DNA from: Bacteroidales bacterium
GTDB lineage: Bacteria > Bacteroidota > Bacteroidia > Bacteroidales > Marinilabiliaceae
Length of the DNA: 62,736 bases
Direction of reading: 5' to 3'
Assembly (NCBI GenBank): GCA_024401395.1
Contig: JAKSLD010000021.1
Coordinates: 1-62,736, forward strand
The notes beneath the pieces were generated by a model, which saw only the letters and a list, made by a program, of their open reading frames with translations, was not told where the DNA came from and did no database searches. The translations under genes and the position numbers were made by a program. Below, piece after piece: positions 24,720 to 34,217 of this stretch; the first letter of the stretch is position 1, and every line of letters starts with the position of its first letter.

Positions 24720-26882
24720 ATGGAGGACAACAATATGGAAAACAACAACAGTAACAACGGATCGTTCATACAGAGATTCGCAATCAATCTGAATGAGCGA
24801 GCAAAGTCGGGGAAACTAGACCCAGTGATAGGGCGAGATGAAGAGATAAGGCGTGTGCTCCAAATCCTGAGTCGAAGAACAAAGAACAACCCGATACTTA
24901 TAGGAGAGCCAGGAGTGGGAAAGACCGCCATAGCCGAAGGGTTGGCTCATAGAATAATCAGAGGCGATGTGCCAGAGAATCTTAAAGACAAAGAGATATA
25001 CTCTTTGGATATGGGTGCGCTTATTGCGGGTGCAAAGTATCAAGGCGAATTTGAAGAGAGATTAAAAGGCGTCGTAAAGGAAGTCGTGTCATCAGACGGC
25101 AAGATAGTCCTATTTATAGATGAGATACATACTCTGGTCGGTGCGGGTCAGACCACTGGCGCTATGGATGCTGCCAATATACTCAAGCCAGCGCTAGCCA
25201 GAGGAGAGCTGAGAGCTATTGGAGCGACGACACTAGACGAGTATCAGAAATACTTTGAGAAAGACAAAGCGTTAGAGAGGCGATTCCAGACCGTTATGGT
25301 AGATGAGCCATCGGTAGACGATGCTATATCCATACTACGTGGTATAAAAGAGAAATACGAGACACACCATAAGGTAAGAATCAAAGACGAAGCCATTATT
25401 GCGGCTGTGACACTGTCGCACAGGTACATATCACAGCGATTTCTGCCAGACAAAGCCATAGACCTAGTTGATGAAGCTGCTGCCCACCTTCGAATGGAGA
25501 TGAACTCGGTGCCAGAAGAGATAGATGATCTGGACAGAAAGCTAAAGCAGTTGGAGATAGAAAGAGAAGCTATACGCAGAGAAGGAGACAAGAAAAAGAT
25601 TACAGAGCTAGACAAAGAGATTGATACTGTTAAGGAAGAAAATAAAGCACTGCGAGCAAAGTGGAATGTTCAGAAGAATATAGTAGACGGCATACAACAA
25701 GAAAAGGCCAAGATAGAAAAGCTTAAGTTTGAGGCAGATACAGCAGAGAGAGAAGGTAATTATCAGCGAGTTGCAGAGATACGCTATGGCAGGCTAGTAG
25801 AGTCGCAGAAGCATATTGAAGAGTTGAACCAGCAGTTGAAAGACGCGCAGGCAGAAGGAGCAATTATCAAAGAAGAGATTGATTCAGACGATATTGCAGA
25901 AGTTGTCAGCCGTTGGACCGGCATCCCTGTCAACAAGATGATGGAGAGCGAGAGAAGTAAGCTATTGCATCTAGAAGAAGAGCTACACAAGAGAGTAGTG
26001 GGACAAGATGAGGCTATCAGGGCAGTTGCAGATGCTGTAAGGCGTTCAAGAGCAGGACTTCAAGATGCGCGCAGGCCAATAGGATCGTTCATATTTATAG
26101 GTACAACTGGAGTTGGTAAGACAGAGTTAGCCAAGGCATTGGCAGAATTTCTGTTTGACGACGAGCAGCAGATGACACGTATAGATATGAGTGAATATCA
26201 AGAGAAGCATAGTGTATCAAGGCTTATAGGAGCGCCTCCGGGGTATGTAGGCTATGACGAAGGCGGTCAGCTGACAGAAGCAGTACGTCGTAAGCCATAC
26301 TCAGTGGTACTTTTGGACGAGATAGAAAAAGCGCATCCAGACGTATTCAACATACTGCTGCAAGTATTAGACGACGGAAGGTTGACGGATAATAAAGGTA
26401 GGACTGTAGATTTCAAGAATACCATTATTATTATGACATCAAATCTTGGTTCGCATCTTATTCAAGAAGAATTTGAAAAGACGGGGAATGAGATTACGTC
26501 AGAATTGATAGAGAGATGCAGAAACAACGTCATGGCGCTATTGAGACAAACTATACGTCCAGAACTACTCAACAGGCTTGATGAGGTTGTGACATTTACT
26601 CCGCTAGGCAAAGACAAGATACGCGAGATAGTTGCGCTTCAGTTTGCGGCGGTCAAGAAAATGCTAGTATCCAATGGGGTAGACCTTGATATTACGGATG
26701 CCGCTATAGACTGGCTGGCAGATGCAGGTTTTGATGCTATGTACGGTGCTCGTCCTGTCAAGAGAGCATTGCAGACCTACGTACTCAACGATCTGTCGAA
26801 GCATATCCTTTCTGGCGACATAGACAAAGACAAAAAGATGATAGTTGATGTTGCAGATGGTAAGCTGATGTTCAGGAACTAA
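24720..26882 (+). CDS. clpB: ClpB-type disaggregase lacking the N-terminal domain
   Basis: 720 residues. Both AAA+ modules are complete: Walker A GEPGVGKT at 62-69 with LFIDEIHTL near 131-139, and GTTGVGKT at 461-468 with [13 protein letters not shown] in the second. Between them lies a long coiled-coil middle domain (about 260-385), which marks ClpB rather than ClpC or ClpA. Normal ClpB has about 860 residues; the missing part is the N-terminal substrate-binding domain of about 145 residues, and no coding sequence for it lies upstream (NlpC ends 107 bp before). The start is the ATG at 24720, followed by an Asn-rich stretch. It should act with DnaK on aggregates. Confidence 0.93.
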   Translation: MEDNNMENNNSNNGSFIQRFAINLNERAKSGKLDPVIGRDEEIRRVLQILSRRTKNNPILIGEPGVGKTAIAEGLAHRIIRGDVPENLKDKEIYSLDMGALIAGAKYQGEFEERLKGVVKEVVSSDGKIVLFIDEIHTLVGAGQTTGAMDAANILKPALARGELRAIGATTLDEYQKYFEKDKALERRFQTVMVDEPSVDDAISILRGIKEKYETHHKVRIKDEAIIAAVTLSHRYISQRFLPDKAIDLVDEAAAHLRMEMNSVPEEIDDLDRKLKQLEIEREAIRREGDKKKITELDKEIDTVKEENKALRAKWNVQKNIVDGIQQEKAKIEKLKFEADTAEREGNYQRVAEIRYGRLVESQKHIEELNQQLKDAQAEGAIIKEEIDSDDIAEVVSRWTGIPVNKMMESERSKLLHLEEELHKRVVGQDEAIRAVADAVRRSRAGLQDARRPIGSFIFIGTTGVGKTELAKALAEFLFDDEQQMTRIDMSEYQEKHSVSRLIGAPPGYVGYDEGGQLTEAVRRKPYSVVLLDEIEKAHPDVFNILLQVLDDGRLTDNKGRTVDFKNTIIIMTSNLGSHLIQEEFEKTGNEITSELIERCRNNVMALLRQTIRPELLNRLDEVVTFTPLGKDKIREIVALQFAAVKKMLVSNGVDLDITDAAIDWLADAGFDAMYGARPVKRALQTYVLNDLSKHILSGDIDKDKKMIVDVADGKLMFRN

Positions 26883-26887
26883 AGTAA

Positions 26888-26919
26888 TTTGTCTATTTCG
26901 TCTAAAATATATACTTTTG
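26888..26919 (+). promoter_or_regulatory. Promoter of the DUF445 gene
   Basis: TTTG (26888-26891), 20-bp spacer, TACTTTTG (26912-26919), 23 bp before the ATG at 26943: a good fit to the Bacteroidota consensus. Confidence 0.7.
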
Positions 26920-26942
26920 CGCCCAAATAGATATACAACTTT

Positions 26943-27845
26943 ATGTTTGCGATACAAGTTATAGTAGCAGTATTAGTTGGCGCGTTCATTGGTTGGATAA
27001 CCAACCACGTAGCGATTAAGATGCTCTTCCGTCCATTGACGGCGAAGTATATATTTGGTTGGCGAGTGCCTGGTACGCCTGGAGTGATACCTAGAAATAG
27101 GGTAGAGCTAGCTCAGGGTATGGCCAATATCGTAGCGCACAAGCTTCTGACGCCAGAGACATTAGGTAAGCGTTTACTCAGTGAAGAGATGGTGACCAAG
27201 ATAGAAGGGTTCATCAACAATCACGTGAAGAAGCTGTATCAGAAGAATCCTACTTTAGGAGAATTCATTCAGGGCATATTCGGGCAAGAAGCGCTTGCCG
27301 GGGTAGGTGCGTATCTGAAAGAAGATGTCTCATCGGTCGTTTCGGCGAAACTGGCAGATCCAGAGATGGCGAAAGACTTGACGTCAAAGATAATAGACCA
27401 AGTTAAGACGAAGATAGACAATCCGTTGATAGCCATGGCAGTGCCGATGTTCCAAGGGACATTGGAAGCCAGTGTCACACAGTTCCTGACCCAACAAGGG
27501 ACACCACTAGTGATGCGACTAGCTACAGAACAAGGTCAGCGTTTCCTTGATATGAAGATGGCAGATGTGATAGACAAGTACAAATCACAAGTTGAGAATC
27601 TTATTGAGGGGATGATAGAGATTTACCGCAAGATAATACGAGAGCAGTTGCCGCGAATGCTGAGCAATCTAGATATTTCGACCATGGTGAGAGCAGAGGT
27701 TGAGAATATGGATGTTCACAGGCTAGAAGAGATTGTTCTAGAGGTTATGCGCAAGCATTTGAACTTCATAGAGTATGTAGGTGCGGCGTTAGGAGCTATA
27801 CTTGGTTTGATCAACGTATTAGTAAATCAGGTAATAATATTCTAG
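26943..27845 (+). CDS. DUF445 family membrane protein
   Basis: 300 residues. One helix at each end (about 3-22 and 278-298) and a soluble helical body. The start GAFIGWITNHVAIKMLFRP and then GVIPRNRVELAQGMANIVA are typical of DUF445/YheB-type proteins. The molecular function of the family is not established. It stands alone between clpB and rplS with its own promoter and terminator. Confidence 0.88.
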   Translation: MFAIQVIVAVLVGAFIGWITNHVAIKMLFRPLTAKYIFGWRVPGTPGVIPRNRVELAQGMANIVAHKLLTPETLGKRLLSEEMVTKIEGFINNHVKKLYQKNPTLGEFIQGIFGQEALAGVGAYLKEDVSSVVSAKLADPEMAKDLTSKIIDQVKTKIDNPLIAMAVPMFQGTLEASVTQFLTQQGTPLVMRLATEQGQRFLDMKMADVIDKYKSQVENLIEGMIEIYRKIIREQLPRMLSNLDISTMVRAEVENMDVHRLEEIVLEVMRKHLNFIEYVGAALGAILGLINVLVNQVIIF

Positions 27846-27867
27846 TTGATAATAATTTTTAACACGG

Positions 27868-27897
27868 CCCGATGCATATTTTTATGCGTCGGGTTTT
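27868..27897 (+). terminator. Terminator of the DUF445 gene
   Basis: The stem cccgatgcat/atgcgtcggg is followed by tttt, 22 bp after the stop codon. Confidence 0.8.
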
Positions 27898-27925
27898 GTT
27901 GTTAATAAAGAAACTAGTACTTTTG
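27895..27925 (+). promoter_or_regulatory. Promoter of rplS
   Basis: TTTG (27895-27898), 19-bp spacer, TACTTTTG (27918-27925). The -33 box overlaps the T-tail of the preceding terminator. The leader to the ATG at 28010 is about 80 bases. Confidence 0.7.
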
Positions 27926-28009
27926 CACCCGAATTGTACAGTCTCTGGCCGAACGTAGGGGTCGGTGAATACTGTGCGGTATGTTAAACTAATAAATATT
28001 GAATCTACA

Positions 28010-28357
28010 ATGGATTTGATGAAAGTAGCTGAGGCAGCGTTCAAGTCAGGCGTTGAGATCCCAGCATTTAAGTCAGGCGATACAATTAGCGTAGCTTACA
28101 AGATCGTCGAGGGTAACAAGGAGCGTATCCAGATTTTCAAGGGCGTAGTTATCCAAATCAAGGGTGAGGGTGCAAACAAGCGCTTCACTGTTCGTAAGAT
28201 GTCTGGTAACGTTGGTGTAGAGCGTATCTTCCCAATGAACTCTCCATTCATCGAAAAGGTAGAGGTGAACCGTCTCGGTAAGGTTCGTCGTTCACGTCTA
28301 TTCTATCTCCGTGGTCTTACAGGTAAGAAGGCTCGTATCAAGGAGAAGAGAGGATAA
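28010..28357 (+). CDS. rplS: Ribosomal protein L19
   Basis: The frame is open from 27965, but homologues begin at [11 protein letters not shown], so the ATG at 28010 is the start and the product is 115 residues. Conserved landmarks are [32 protein letters not shown] and the basic C-terminus [21 protein letters not shown]19 lies at the interface of the 30S and 50S subunits. It is a single-gene unit with its own promoter and terminator; its leader could carry translational control, but no known L19 leader structure is evident. Confidence 0.97.
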   Translation: MDLMKVAEAAFKSGVEIPAFKSGDTISVAYKIVEGNKERIQIFKGVVIQIKGEGANKRFTVRKMSGNVGVERIFPMNSPFIEKVEVNRLGKVRRSRLFYLRGLTGKKARIKEKRG

Positions 28358-28382
28358 TACGACAGACTTGTCCGTCAAAAAA

Positions 28383-28426
28383 CAATGTCTCAGGTACTTT
28401 TTTGAGTACTTGGGACATTTTTTTTT
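28383..28426 (+). terminator. Terminator of rplS
   Basis: The imperfect long stem aatgtctcaggtact / agtacttgggacatt is followed by a run of nine T. Confidence 0.88.
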
Positions 28427-28434
28427 GTAAAATG

Positions 28435-28465
28435 TTTGGTAGTATAAAAATTGTGCTTACATTTG
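28435..28465 (+). promoter_or_regulatory. Promoter of the GntR-linked ABC operon
   Basis: TTTG (28435-28438), 19-bp spacer, TACATTTG (28458-28465). The ATG at 28543 is 77 bp further on, leaving room for a GntR-type operator in the leader. Confidence 0.7.
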
Positions 28466-28542
28466 CAGTGTACTACTTAGCTAATACACCACTAAGGTTA
28501 TAGTTAAGATACAAATAGTCGTTAACTAAATTATGAGAAGAT

Positions 28543-29382
28543 ATGTTGACAGTAAATAATTTGACATTCTCCTATGGCAAGAAGCCATTGTTTGAGAACC
28601 TTTCCCTTGAGGTGCCAGAGGGTAGCATATGCGGCTTGCTCGGACTTAATGGTGCTGGTAAGTCGACACTCCTTTACCTGATGTCGGGTTTACTTTTTCC
28701 ACGAGACGGTGCAGTGCTTTTCAATGATGTAGACGTATCGAAGCGACTCCCATGCACATTATCGAATATGTTCATTGTTCCGGAAGAATTTGAGCTTCCT
28801 AGTATGACGCTTGCGCAATATATGAAGATAAATGCGCCATTCTATCCAAAGTTTGATGCAGACAAGCTTCGCAGGTCGCTAGAGGCATTTGACATGAAGG
28901 TAATGGATGTGAATTTGCAGACATTATCTATGGGTCAGAAGAAAAAAGTGTTCCTTTCGTTTGCGCTAGCTACGAATGTAGACCTTCTGATTATGGATGA
29001 GCCTACTAACGGACTTGATATTCCTAGCAAGAGTCAGTTCCGCAAAGCGGTAGCACAGTCGATGACAGATGACCAGACAATATTGATATCTACGCATCAG
29101 ATACGAGATATAGAGTCGATGCTTGATCATTTGATTATGCTAGATCAGAGTGAAGTTCTTTTGGACTGCAGGGTAGCGGATGTTACAGAGAAGTTGACAT
29201 TTGCCAACTATCCAATGTCTCAGACACCACAAGATGCCTTGTTTACCCAGCCATCTGCTCTTGGTTGTCAGGCTGTTACAGTCAAGAAAGACGACGAAGA
29301 GTCGGGAGAGATAAATGTAGAGATGCTATTCAATGCCGCATTGGCGCACAGGGATACGGTTCGTTCGCTCTTTAGAAAATAA
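28543..29382 (+). CDS. ABC transporter ATP-binding protein (YtrB type)
   Basis: 279 residues. Walker A is GLNGAGKS near 34-41, Walker B LLIMDEPTNGLDIPS near 149, and the signature is the unusual LSMGQKKKV (Met in place of the second Gly of LSGGQ), common in the YtrB/EcsA-like group. The C-terminal 65 residues are an extension without known domain. It is the first gene of a four-gene unit with two membrane proteins and a YtrA-type GntR regulator. In such units the transporter is usually induced by cell-wall-active agents, and the substrate is unknown. Confidence 0.88.
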   Translation: MLTVNNLTFSYGKKPLFENLSLEVPEGSICGLLGLNGAGKSTLLYLMSGLLFPRDGAVLFNDVDVSKRLPCTLSNMFIVPEEFELPSMTLAQYMKINAPFYPKFDADKLRRSLEAFDMKVMDVNLQTLSMGQKKKVFLSFALATNVDLLIMDEPTNGLDIPSKSQFRKAVAQSMTDDQTILISTHQIRDIESMLDHLIMLDQSEVLLDCRVADVTEKLTFANYPMSQTPQDALFTQPSALGCQAVTVKKDDEESGEINVEMLFNAALAHRDTVRSLFRK

Positions 29383-29418
29383 GATATGATTGAGTAAATA
29401 ACTTAAAAGATTACAATT

Positions 29419-30390
29419 ATGAGTTTTTCGCTTAATCGTTTCATACAATTAACTAAAGCAGATCTTACAGAAAATAAAGTTCTGTATCTGTCGATAGTTA
29501 TAGGGTCATTTGCTGTGATGGTAATTATGGCTGTATTGTTCAATCACTTTGACTATATAAGCAGTCGTAATGACATGGTTTTGAGGAATTTCTTCTATAG
29601 CAGTTCGTTTATCATCACTATGTTGACAATCTGTCTAGCCTTTTGGGATATTCCGAGCAAAGGAAAACTGATAAATCTGGTTCAGAGACCTGCTTCGATG
29701 TTGGAGAAGTTTCTTGAGAGAATCATATTATTTGTTTTTCTATTTCCATTAATACAGCGCGTGTTTTTCTTGATAGTAGAATATATGCGAGTAATATTTC
29801 TGCCTAGATTTGAAGGAGACTGGTTTATGAGTATTTATGGAAGAGGAGACGGGCAGTCGTTGTGGGATTTCTTTATGGATATTGATACTATTCTGTTTCC
29901 AGCCATTATGGCAGGATGGTGTGTGATTTCACTTGCTGTGTATATGGCAGCCACATTTGGAGGGTTGAAGTCGTTTGTTCGTTTTATGGCTTCTTTCGCA
30001 TTTGGACTTGTGGTATTCTCTATTTTTCTAGTGTTGATCATAGAGAATCTCATGGATTTTTCGGCCGATGTAGTAATATCTAAAACATCAGACAATTCTG
30101 CTCCTGCGCTGATATTAGGAGGAGGTGCAATATTTGCGGCAACTTCACTGGCGGTGAAATCATTAATCTGTCGTAATGTAAACTTTCGATTCAAAGGTGT
30201 TGTTGGTTTTCTTGCGACGATAGGGTATTTAGCAATTATGCTGTATGTATTCTATGTAATGATAGCCCTAACATCTATGCTAAATATAGATATGGCGATA
30301 GTTATTATGACGATTGTGTGTTGTTTCAATTCGGCATGGTTGCTCTGTGGGGCATATATCAATTTTGCTCATCGTCAGTTGAATGCTTGA
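29419..30390 (+). CDS. ABC transporter membrane subunit, first of two
   Basis: 323 residues with about six to eight membrane helices (clearly near 23-43, 58-78, 95-115, 155-175, 185-210, 228-245, 258-280 and 288-310). No signature beyond ABC-2-like permeases of YtrC/YtrD style. It lies 36 bp after the ATPase gene and before a second membrane protein of similar plan. The two probably form the heterodimeric membrane part. Confidence 0.75.
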   Translation: MSFSLNRFIQLTKADLTENKVLYLSIVIGSFAVMVIMAVLFNHFDYISSRNDMVLRNFFYSSSFIITMLTICLAFWDIPSKGKLINLVQRPASMLEKFLERIILFVFLFPLIQRVFFLIVEYMRVIFLPRFEGDWFMSIYGRGDGQSLWDFFMDIDTILFPAIMAGWCVISLAVYMAATFGGLKSFVRFMASFAFGLVVFSIFLVLIIENLMDFSADVVISKTSDNSAPALILGGGAIFAATSLAVKSLICRNVNFRFKGVVGFLATIGYLAIMLYVFYVMIALTSMLNIDMAIVIMTIVCCFNSAWLLCGAYINFAHRQLNA

Positions 30391-30418
30391 TTTGTTTAAC
30401 CATTTAACAATAAGAATT

Positions 30419-31225
30419 ATGAGATTTCTTAATTATCTAATATATGATTTGAATCATTCTCGCAAAGAGAAATTCATATACGGCCTAGTTCTTTTTGTCG
30501 GTGTCATTACGATGGCTATATGTGCACAGATAGGAGGAGTTGTAGCAGGAGTTATTTGTGGAATTACCTTTCCTCTATTGATTATGTTTTATTTTGTGGG
30601 AGCCATGTATATGTCCAGTCATTTCGGCAAGCCATTCCGAACAAAGCAGACATCTATCCAATTTTTGATGCTTCCTGCCTCTGTGACAGAAAAGTTTTTT
30701 GCGCGTTTTATCAATCAGTGTGTACTGCCGATTTTGATAGGCGTTATTTCTATTGGACTAGCTTTAGGCCTTATGTATCTGGTTAATCTTGTTGTTGATT
30801 TAGAGGCTTGTAGATATATAAATATGGCGATACTCTCTTTTAGACAAGCATTGGAAAATGCGCCAGCTGAACTTATTGCGCGTATCAATTCTATAGTCCC
30901 ACTTTATGGGCTTTTGCTCATATTGTCAGGAATTTTGAGTTGGTTCGAGTATATGTTAGGCAGTCTAGTATTTGGTAAATATGCTTTCATTAAGACAATA
31001 GTGGCTGTAATGATTCTACAATGGCTTATGGCGCCTATAGTGATGGGTCAGGGAATGATGCCCCAGATGCAGGTTACTACTAATGATCCGACTTTCGTTT
31101 TGGATGTATTTGAAAAGTTTCTAAATTGGCGCGTCATAGGTATAGATTTAGCAGGAGTAATTATTTTAGGTGTTATTTCTTTTATATTATTTAAAAATAA
31201 AACAATTCTCAAGACAGGTTTTTGA
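30419..31225 (+). CDS. ABC transporter membrane subunit, second of two
   Basis: The frame begins at 30383, overlapping the previous gene by 8 bp, but the ATG at 30419 (MRFLNYLIYDLNHSRKEKF) gives a natural N-terminus and matches the start plan of the neighbouring subunit, so it is preferred. The 268-residue product has about six membrane helices (near 22-42, 46-66, 98-120, 155-180, 190-210 and 240-262). Its partner is the preceding membrane protein and the ATPase. Confidence 0.72.
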   Translation: MRFLNYLIYDLNHSRKEKFIYGLVLFVGVITMAICAQIGGVVAGVICGITFPLLIMFYFVGAMYMSSHFGKPFRTKQTSIQFLMLPASVTEKFFARFINQCVLPILIGVISIGLALGLMYLVNLVVDLEACRYINMAILSFRQALENAPAELIARINSIVPLYGLLLILSGILSWFEYMLGSLVFGKYAFIKTIVAVMILQWLMAPIVMGQGMMPQMQVTTNDPTFVLDVFEKFLNWRVIGIDLAGVIILGVISFILFKNKTILKTGF

Positions 31226-31286
31226 TAGACCATTTCCTTAAACCACAATATAAATTCTAAGTCAAACCTTAAAAAATTGAACGAGT

Positions 31287-31637
31287 ATGGAATTTAAAGA
31301 TAATAAACCAATCTATATGCAGATAGCGTCACGAATATGTGATGAGATCCTGACACACGCATATAAGGTTGATGAGCGTATCCCAAGCGTTCGTGAGTAT
31401 GCTGCGAATCTTGAAGTCAACACTAACACTGTAGTCCGCTCATTTGACTATTTACAGAACAACAATATCATCTACAACAAGCGTGGAATGGGCTTCTACG
31501 TTGCAGAAGATGCGGAACATATAATTATGGATATCAGGAAATCGGCATTTGTCAATGATGTCATTCCAGAGGTCTTTGCAGAGATGAAGATGCTTGGTAT
31601 CACAATAGACGAAGTTGTTCAATTGTGGAATAAATAA
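31287..31637 (+). CDS. GntR-family regulator, YtrA subgroup
   Basis: 116 residues: a winged helix at about 8-75 (KPIYMQIASRICDEI, RIPSVREYAANLEVNTNTV) and a short helical tail, without a ligand-binding domain. This is the YtrA layout, where the regulator controls an adjacent ABC transporter operon. It is the last gene of the ABC unit, 61 bp after the second permease gene. A 17-bp palindrome directly behind it (31641-31657) could be a binding site. Confidence 0.9.
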   Translation: MEFKDNKPIYMQIASRICDEILTHAYKVDERIPSVREYAANLEVNTNTVVRSFDYLQNNNIIYNKRGMGFYVAEDAEHIIMDIRKSAFVNDVIPEVFAEMKMLGITIDEVVQLWNK

Positions 31638-31640
31638 TAC

Positions 31641-31657
31641 TTTTCCGTACCGGAAAA
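31641..31657. promoter_or_regulatory. Palindrome TTTTCCG-TAC-CGGAAAA between gntR and mnmA
   Basis: A perfect inverted repeat with 7-bp arms and 3-bp centre starts 4 bp after the gntR stop codon and ends 5 bp before the mnmA -7 box (31663). It overlaps the -33 region of the mnmA promoter, so a bound protein would block mnmA transcription. Confidence 0.55.
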
Positions 31658-31662
31658 ACCAC

Positions 31663-31670
31663 TATCTTTG
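31663..31670 (+). promoter_or_regulatory. -7 box of mnmA
   Basis: TATCTTTG fits TAnnTTTG, 23 bp before the ATG at 31694. Confidence 0.55.
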
Positions 31671-31693
31671 CCTACTGAAAATCTGATCAGAGT

Positions 31694-32893
31694 ATGGCAA
31701 AAGTAGTAATAGGAATGTCCGGCGGTGTTGATTCGAGTGTAGCTGCCTATGTATTGATGCAACAAGGTCACGAAGTAGAGGCCTTGTTCATGCGAAATTG
31801 GACAGATACTACTGGTGTACTAAAAGGCGACTGCCCCTGGTTGGATGATAAATTCGACGCAGAGGCAGTCGCTCGTAAGTTAGGGATACCATTTCATATG
31901 GTAGACCTTTCGGCGGAGTACAGGGCCAGGGTTGTAGACTACATGTTTGACGAGTATGCAAAAGGACGTACTCCCAATCCCGATGTACTCTGTAACAGAG
32001 AGATAAAATTTGATGTTTTTCTCAGGGAAGCGTTGAAGTTAGGAGCAGAGTATGTAGCTACTGGTCATTATTGCAGGAAAGTTACAGAGGTAGGTCCAGA
32101 TGGGAAAGAGATACACAAGCTTCTTGCGGGGTCAGATCCCAACAAAGACCAAAGTTATTTTCTCTGTCAGCTTTCGCAAGAGCAGCTAGCCAAAGCCATG
32201 TTCCCTATAGGCGATATGCTAAAGCCAGATGTTCGCAAGATAGCCAATGAGCTCAATTTAGTGACAGCGCACAAGAAAGACTCCCAAGGAATATGTTTTG
32301 TGGGCAAGGTAGACTTGCCAGTTTTTTTACAACAAAAACTCAAGGCGAGAGAAGGAAAAGTATTCCTTATAGAGCCAGACTGCAAAATATTTGAGAGAAA
32401 CTGGGAAGTAGCTGACAAAGAAGATGTTTCAGATGCAGAACTAGAAGCGCTTGCGCAACCATATCCCCTACATCCTATGTATGGTAAAAAAGTAGGAACA
32501 CATATTGGGGCGCAGTATTACACTATCGGACAGCGTAAAGGACTCAATATTGGAGGGTTCCCAGAGCCATTATTTGTGATAGGTACGAATATTGAGCACA
32601 ATCAGATATTTCTCGGAATGAGAGATTCCCATCCTGGGTTACACAGGCGAGTGCTGAAGATTTCTACAGAAGAGATGCATTGGGTAGTGCCTACAGAAGA
32701 GATTGCAGAGAATGACGAGAGAAGATTCCAGATAAGGATCAGATACCGTCAGCCATTACAAGGTGGCAGACTACTTCGCAGGGCAGGGGCATATTATGTA
32801 GTATTTGACGAATCTCAGAGAGGCATTACTTCGGGGCAATTCTGTGCCATGTACGATGGTGATGTACTAGTAGCGTCGGGAGTTATAAGTTAA
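31694..32893 (+). CDS. mnmA: tRNA 2-thiouridine(34) synthase
   Basis: 399 residues. The PP-loop GMSGGVDSS (7-15) binds ATP. The catalytic cysteines are Cys100 in NPDVLCNREIKF and Cys201 in SQGICFVG, the normal pair for persulfide transfer. The enzyme puts sulfur on U34 of tRNA-Lys, -Glu and -Gln. A C-terminal beta-barrel follows from about 290. An insertion (roughly 225-265) is rich in acidic residues. The gene is followed 17 bp later by a YihY-family gene and then topB, which may be one transcription unit. Confidence 0.95.
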   Translation: MAKVVIGMSGGVDSSVAAYVLMQQGHEVEALFMRNWTDTTGVLKGDCPWLDDKFDAEAVARKLGIPFHMVDLSAEYRARVVDYMFDEYAKGRTPNPDVLCNREIKFDVFLREALKLGAEYVATGHYCRKVTEVGPDGKEIHKLLAGSDPNKDQSYFLCQLSQEQLAKAMFPIGDMLKPDVRKIANELNLVTAHKKDSQGICFVGKVDLPVFLQQKLKAREGKVFLIEPDCKIFERNWEVADKEDVSDAELEALAQPYPLHPMYGKKVGTHIGAQYYTIGQRKGLNIGGFPEPLFVIGTNIEHNQIFLGMRDSHPGLHRRVLKISTEEMHWVVPTEEIAENDERRFQIRIRYRQPLQGGRLLRRAGAYYVVFDESQRGITSGQFCAMYDGDVLVASGVIS

Positions 32894-32910
32894 GAAAAAC
32901 TATTTATACT

Positions 32911-34215
32911 ATGAATAAAATCAAAGCGCTTATATCGGCATTTAATGATTTTATCAAGAAATGCATGAGTGTAATAAAGACTGGTAAGGGAGAAGATCCG
33001 TTATCAGTTACGATTAAGATTATTGTTGAAGCCATTAAGAAATACAACAGAGACAAGTGTGGAGACAAGGCTTCAGCTTTGACCTATTATACCATACTAT
33101 CCATCGTGCCATTAGCGGCTATGGCGTTTGGTATAGCCAATGCCTTTGGTTTTTATGACGTACTCAGGGAGCTTATTATGGAAGGCTTCAAGGGTCATGA
33201 GATGGTGGCAGAGTACCTTTTAGAGTTCTCTGACAAGTATATAGCCCACATGAAAGGTGGCGTTATTGCGGGAGTTGGCCTTGGTATGTTATTCTGGTCC
33301 GTAATGAATCTTATTGGACATACGGAAACCACGTTTAACCAGATATGGGGTGTGAGTACCTCGAGGTCGTACATCAGAAAATTTTCGGACTATATCTCCA
33401 TTGTTCTCATTGCCATTATAGCATTAGCGGCTTCGTCCAGTTTCCTTGTCAATGTGACCAGTCAGATCAGTTCCAATGTAGAGTTGGCCAAAGTTTGGAC
33501 AATTATATTAAGTATTGTACCAGTAATACTACTTACCAGTGGTTTGTCCCTGATATATGTTATACTTACAAATACCAAGGTAAAATGGGGGGCTGCATTT
33601 TCGGGAGGTTTTTTTGCAGCGGTAGGTATTTTTGCTACGCAGTATGTGTATTTGTATTTTCAGATAGGATTATCGAGCAATAATGCTATATATGGTAGTT
33701 TTGCTGCCATACCACTTTTTCTTATATGGATGAGGATGATGTGGTTTGTGGTTGTGCTAGGTTGTGAGGTGGCGTATCTGAGGCAAAATGTAAAGAACTT
33801 CAGGCTTCAGGCGAATGTTGAAAGCTACAGCGTAGACTACAGGAGAAAGATTATGGTTTGTATAGACAACTATATAAGTCTGTGTTTCTCAGACAAAGAC
33901 AAAATGCCATCCTCCGAAGACATAGCGAAAGAACTTGGACTAGAGCATCCTATTGTTGTGCTGTTATTAAAGAAACTTGTTGATGCCAAGATGGTATCAG
34001 AAGTACGCAGTCAGGACAACAAAGAAGTATATTATCAGCCTGCTATTGATACAAATGTCATGACCCTTCAGCGATTCCTGAAAGAGGTAGAGCAACAAGG
34101 CGCGACAGAAGACAAGTTTGACAAAGAAAAATACAAGGACATAGCCAAGATTATGGATTCCTATGTATTTTCTCCAAAAGATGAGAGAGGAAAAGTATTA
34201 ATTAAAGACCTATAG
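32911..34215 (+). CDS. YihY/BrkB-family membrane protein with C-terminal winged helix
   Basis: 434 residues. The YihY core (about 45-305) has six membrane helices, with family motifs ALTYYTILSIVPLAAMAFG, then NQIWGV, and GSFAAIPLFLIWMRMMW near the end. The family was once called RNase BN by mistake; its real role is unknown, possibly export. The C-terminal 110 residues are soluble and end in a winged-helix-like region (SEDIAKELGLEHPIVVLLLK), as in many Bacteroidota homologues. The next gene, topB, starts 2 bp later. Confidence 0.9.
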   Translation: MNKIKALISAFNDFIKKCMSVIKTGKGEDPLSVTIKIIVEAIKKYNRDKCGDKASALTYYTILSIVPLAAMAFGIANAFGFYDVLRELIMEGFKGHEMVAEYLLEFSDKYIAHMKGGVIAGVGLGMLFWSVMNLIGHTETTFNQIWGVSTSRSYIRKFSDYISIVLIAIIALAASSSFLVNVTSQISSNVELAKVWTIILSIVPVILLTSGLSLIYVILTNTKVKWGAAFSGGFFAAVGIFATQYVYLYFQIGLSSNNAIYGSFAAIPLFLIWMRMMWFVVVLGCEVAYLRQNVKNFRLQANVESYSVDYRRKIMVCIDNYISLCFSDKDKMPSSEDIAKELGLEHPIVVLLLKKLVDAKMVSEVRSQDNKEVYYQPAIDTNVMTLQRFLKEVEQQGATEDKFDKEKYKDIAKIMDSYVFSPKDERGKVLIKDL

Positions 34216-34217
34216 TA

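Noticed and set aside
27965-28009. 15 extra residues on L19
   Set aside because: They are not part of the conserved L19 N-terminus, which begins at MDLMKV.
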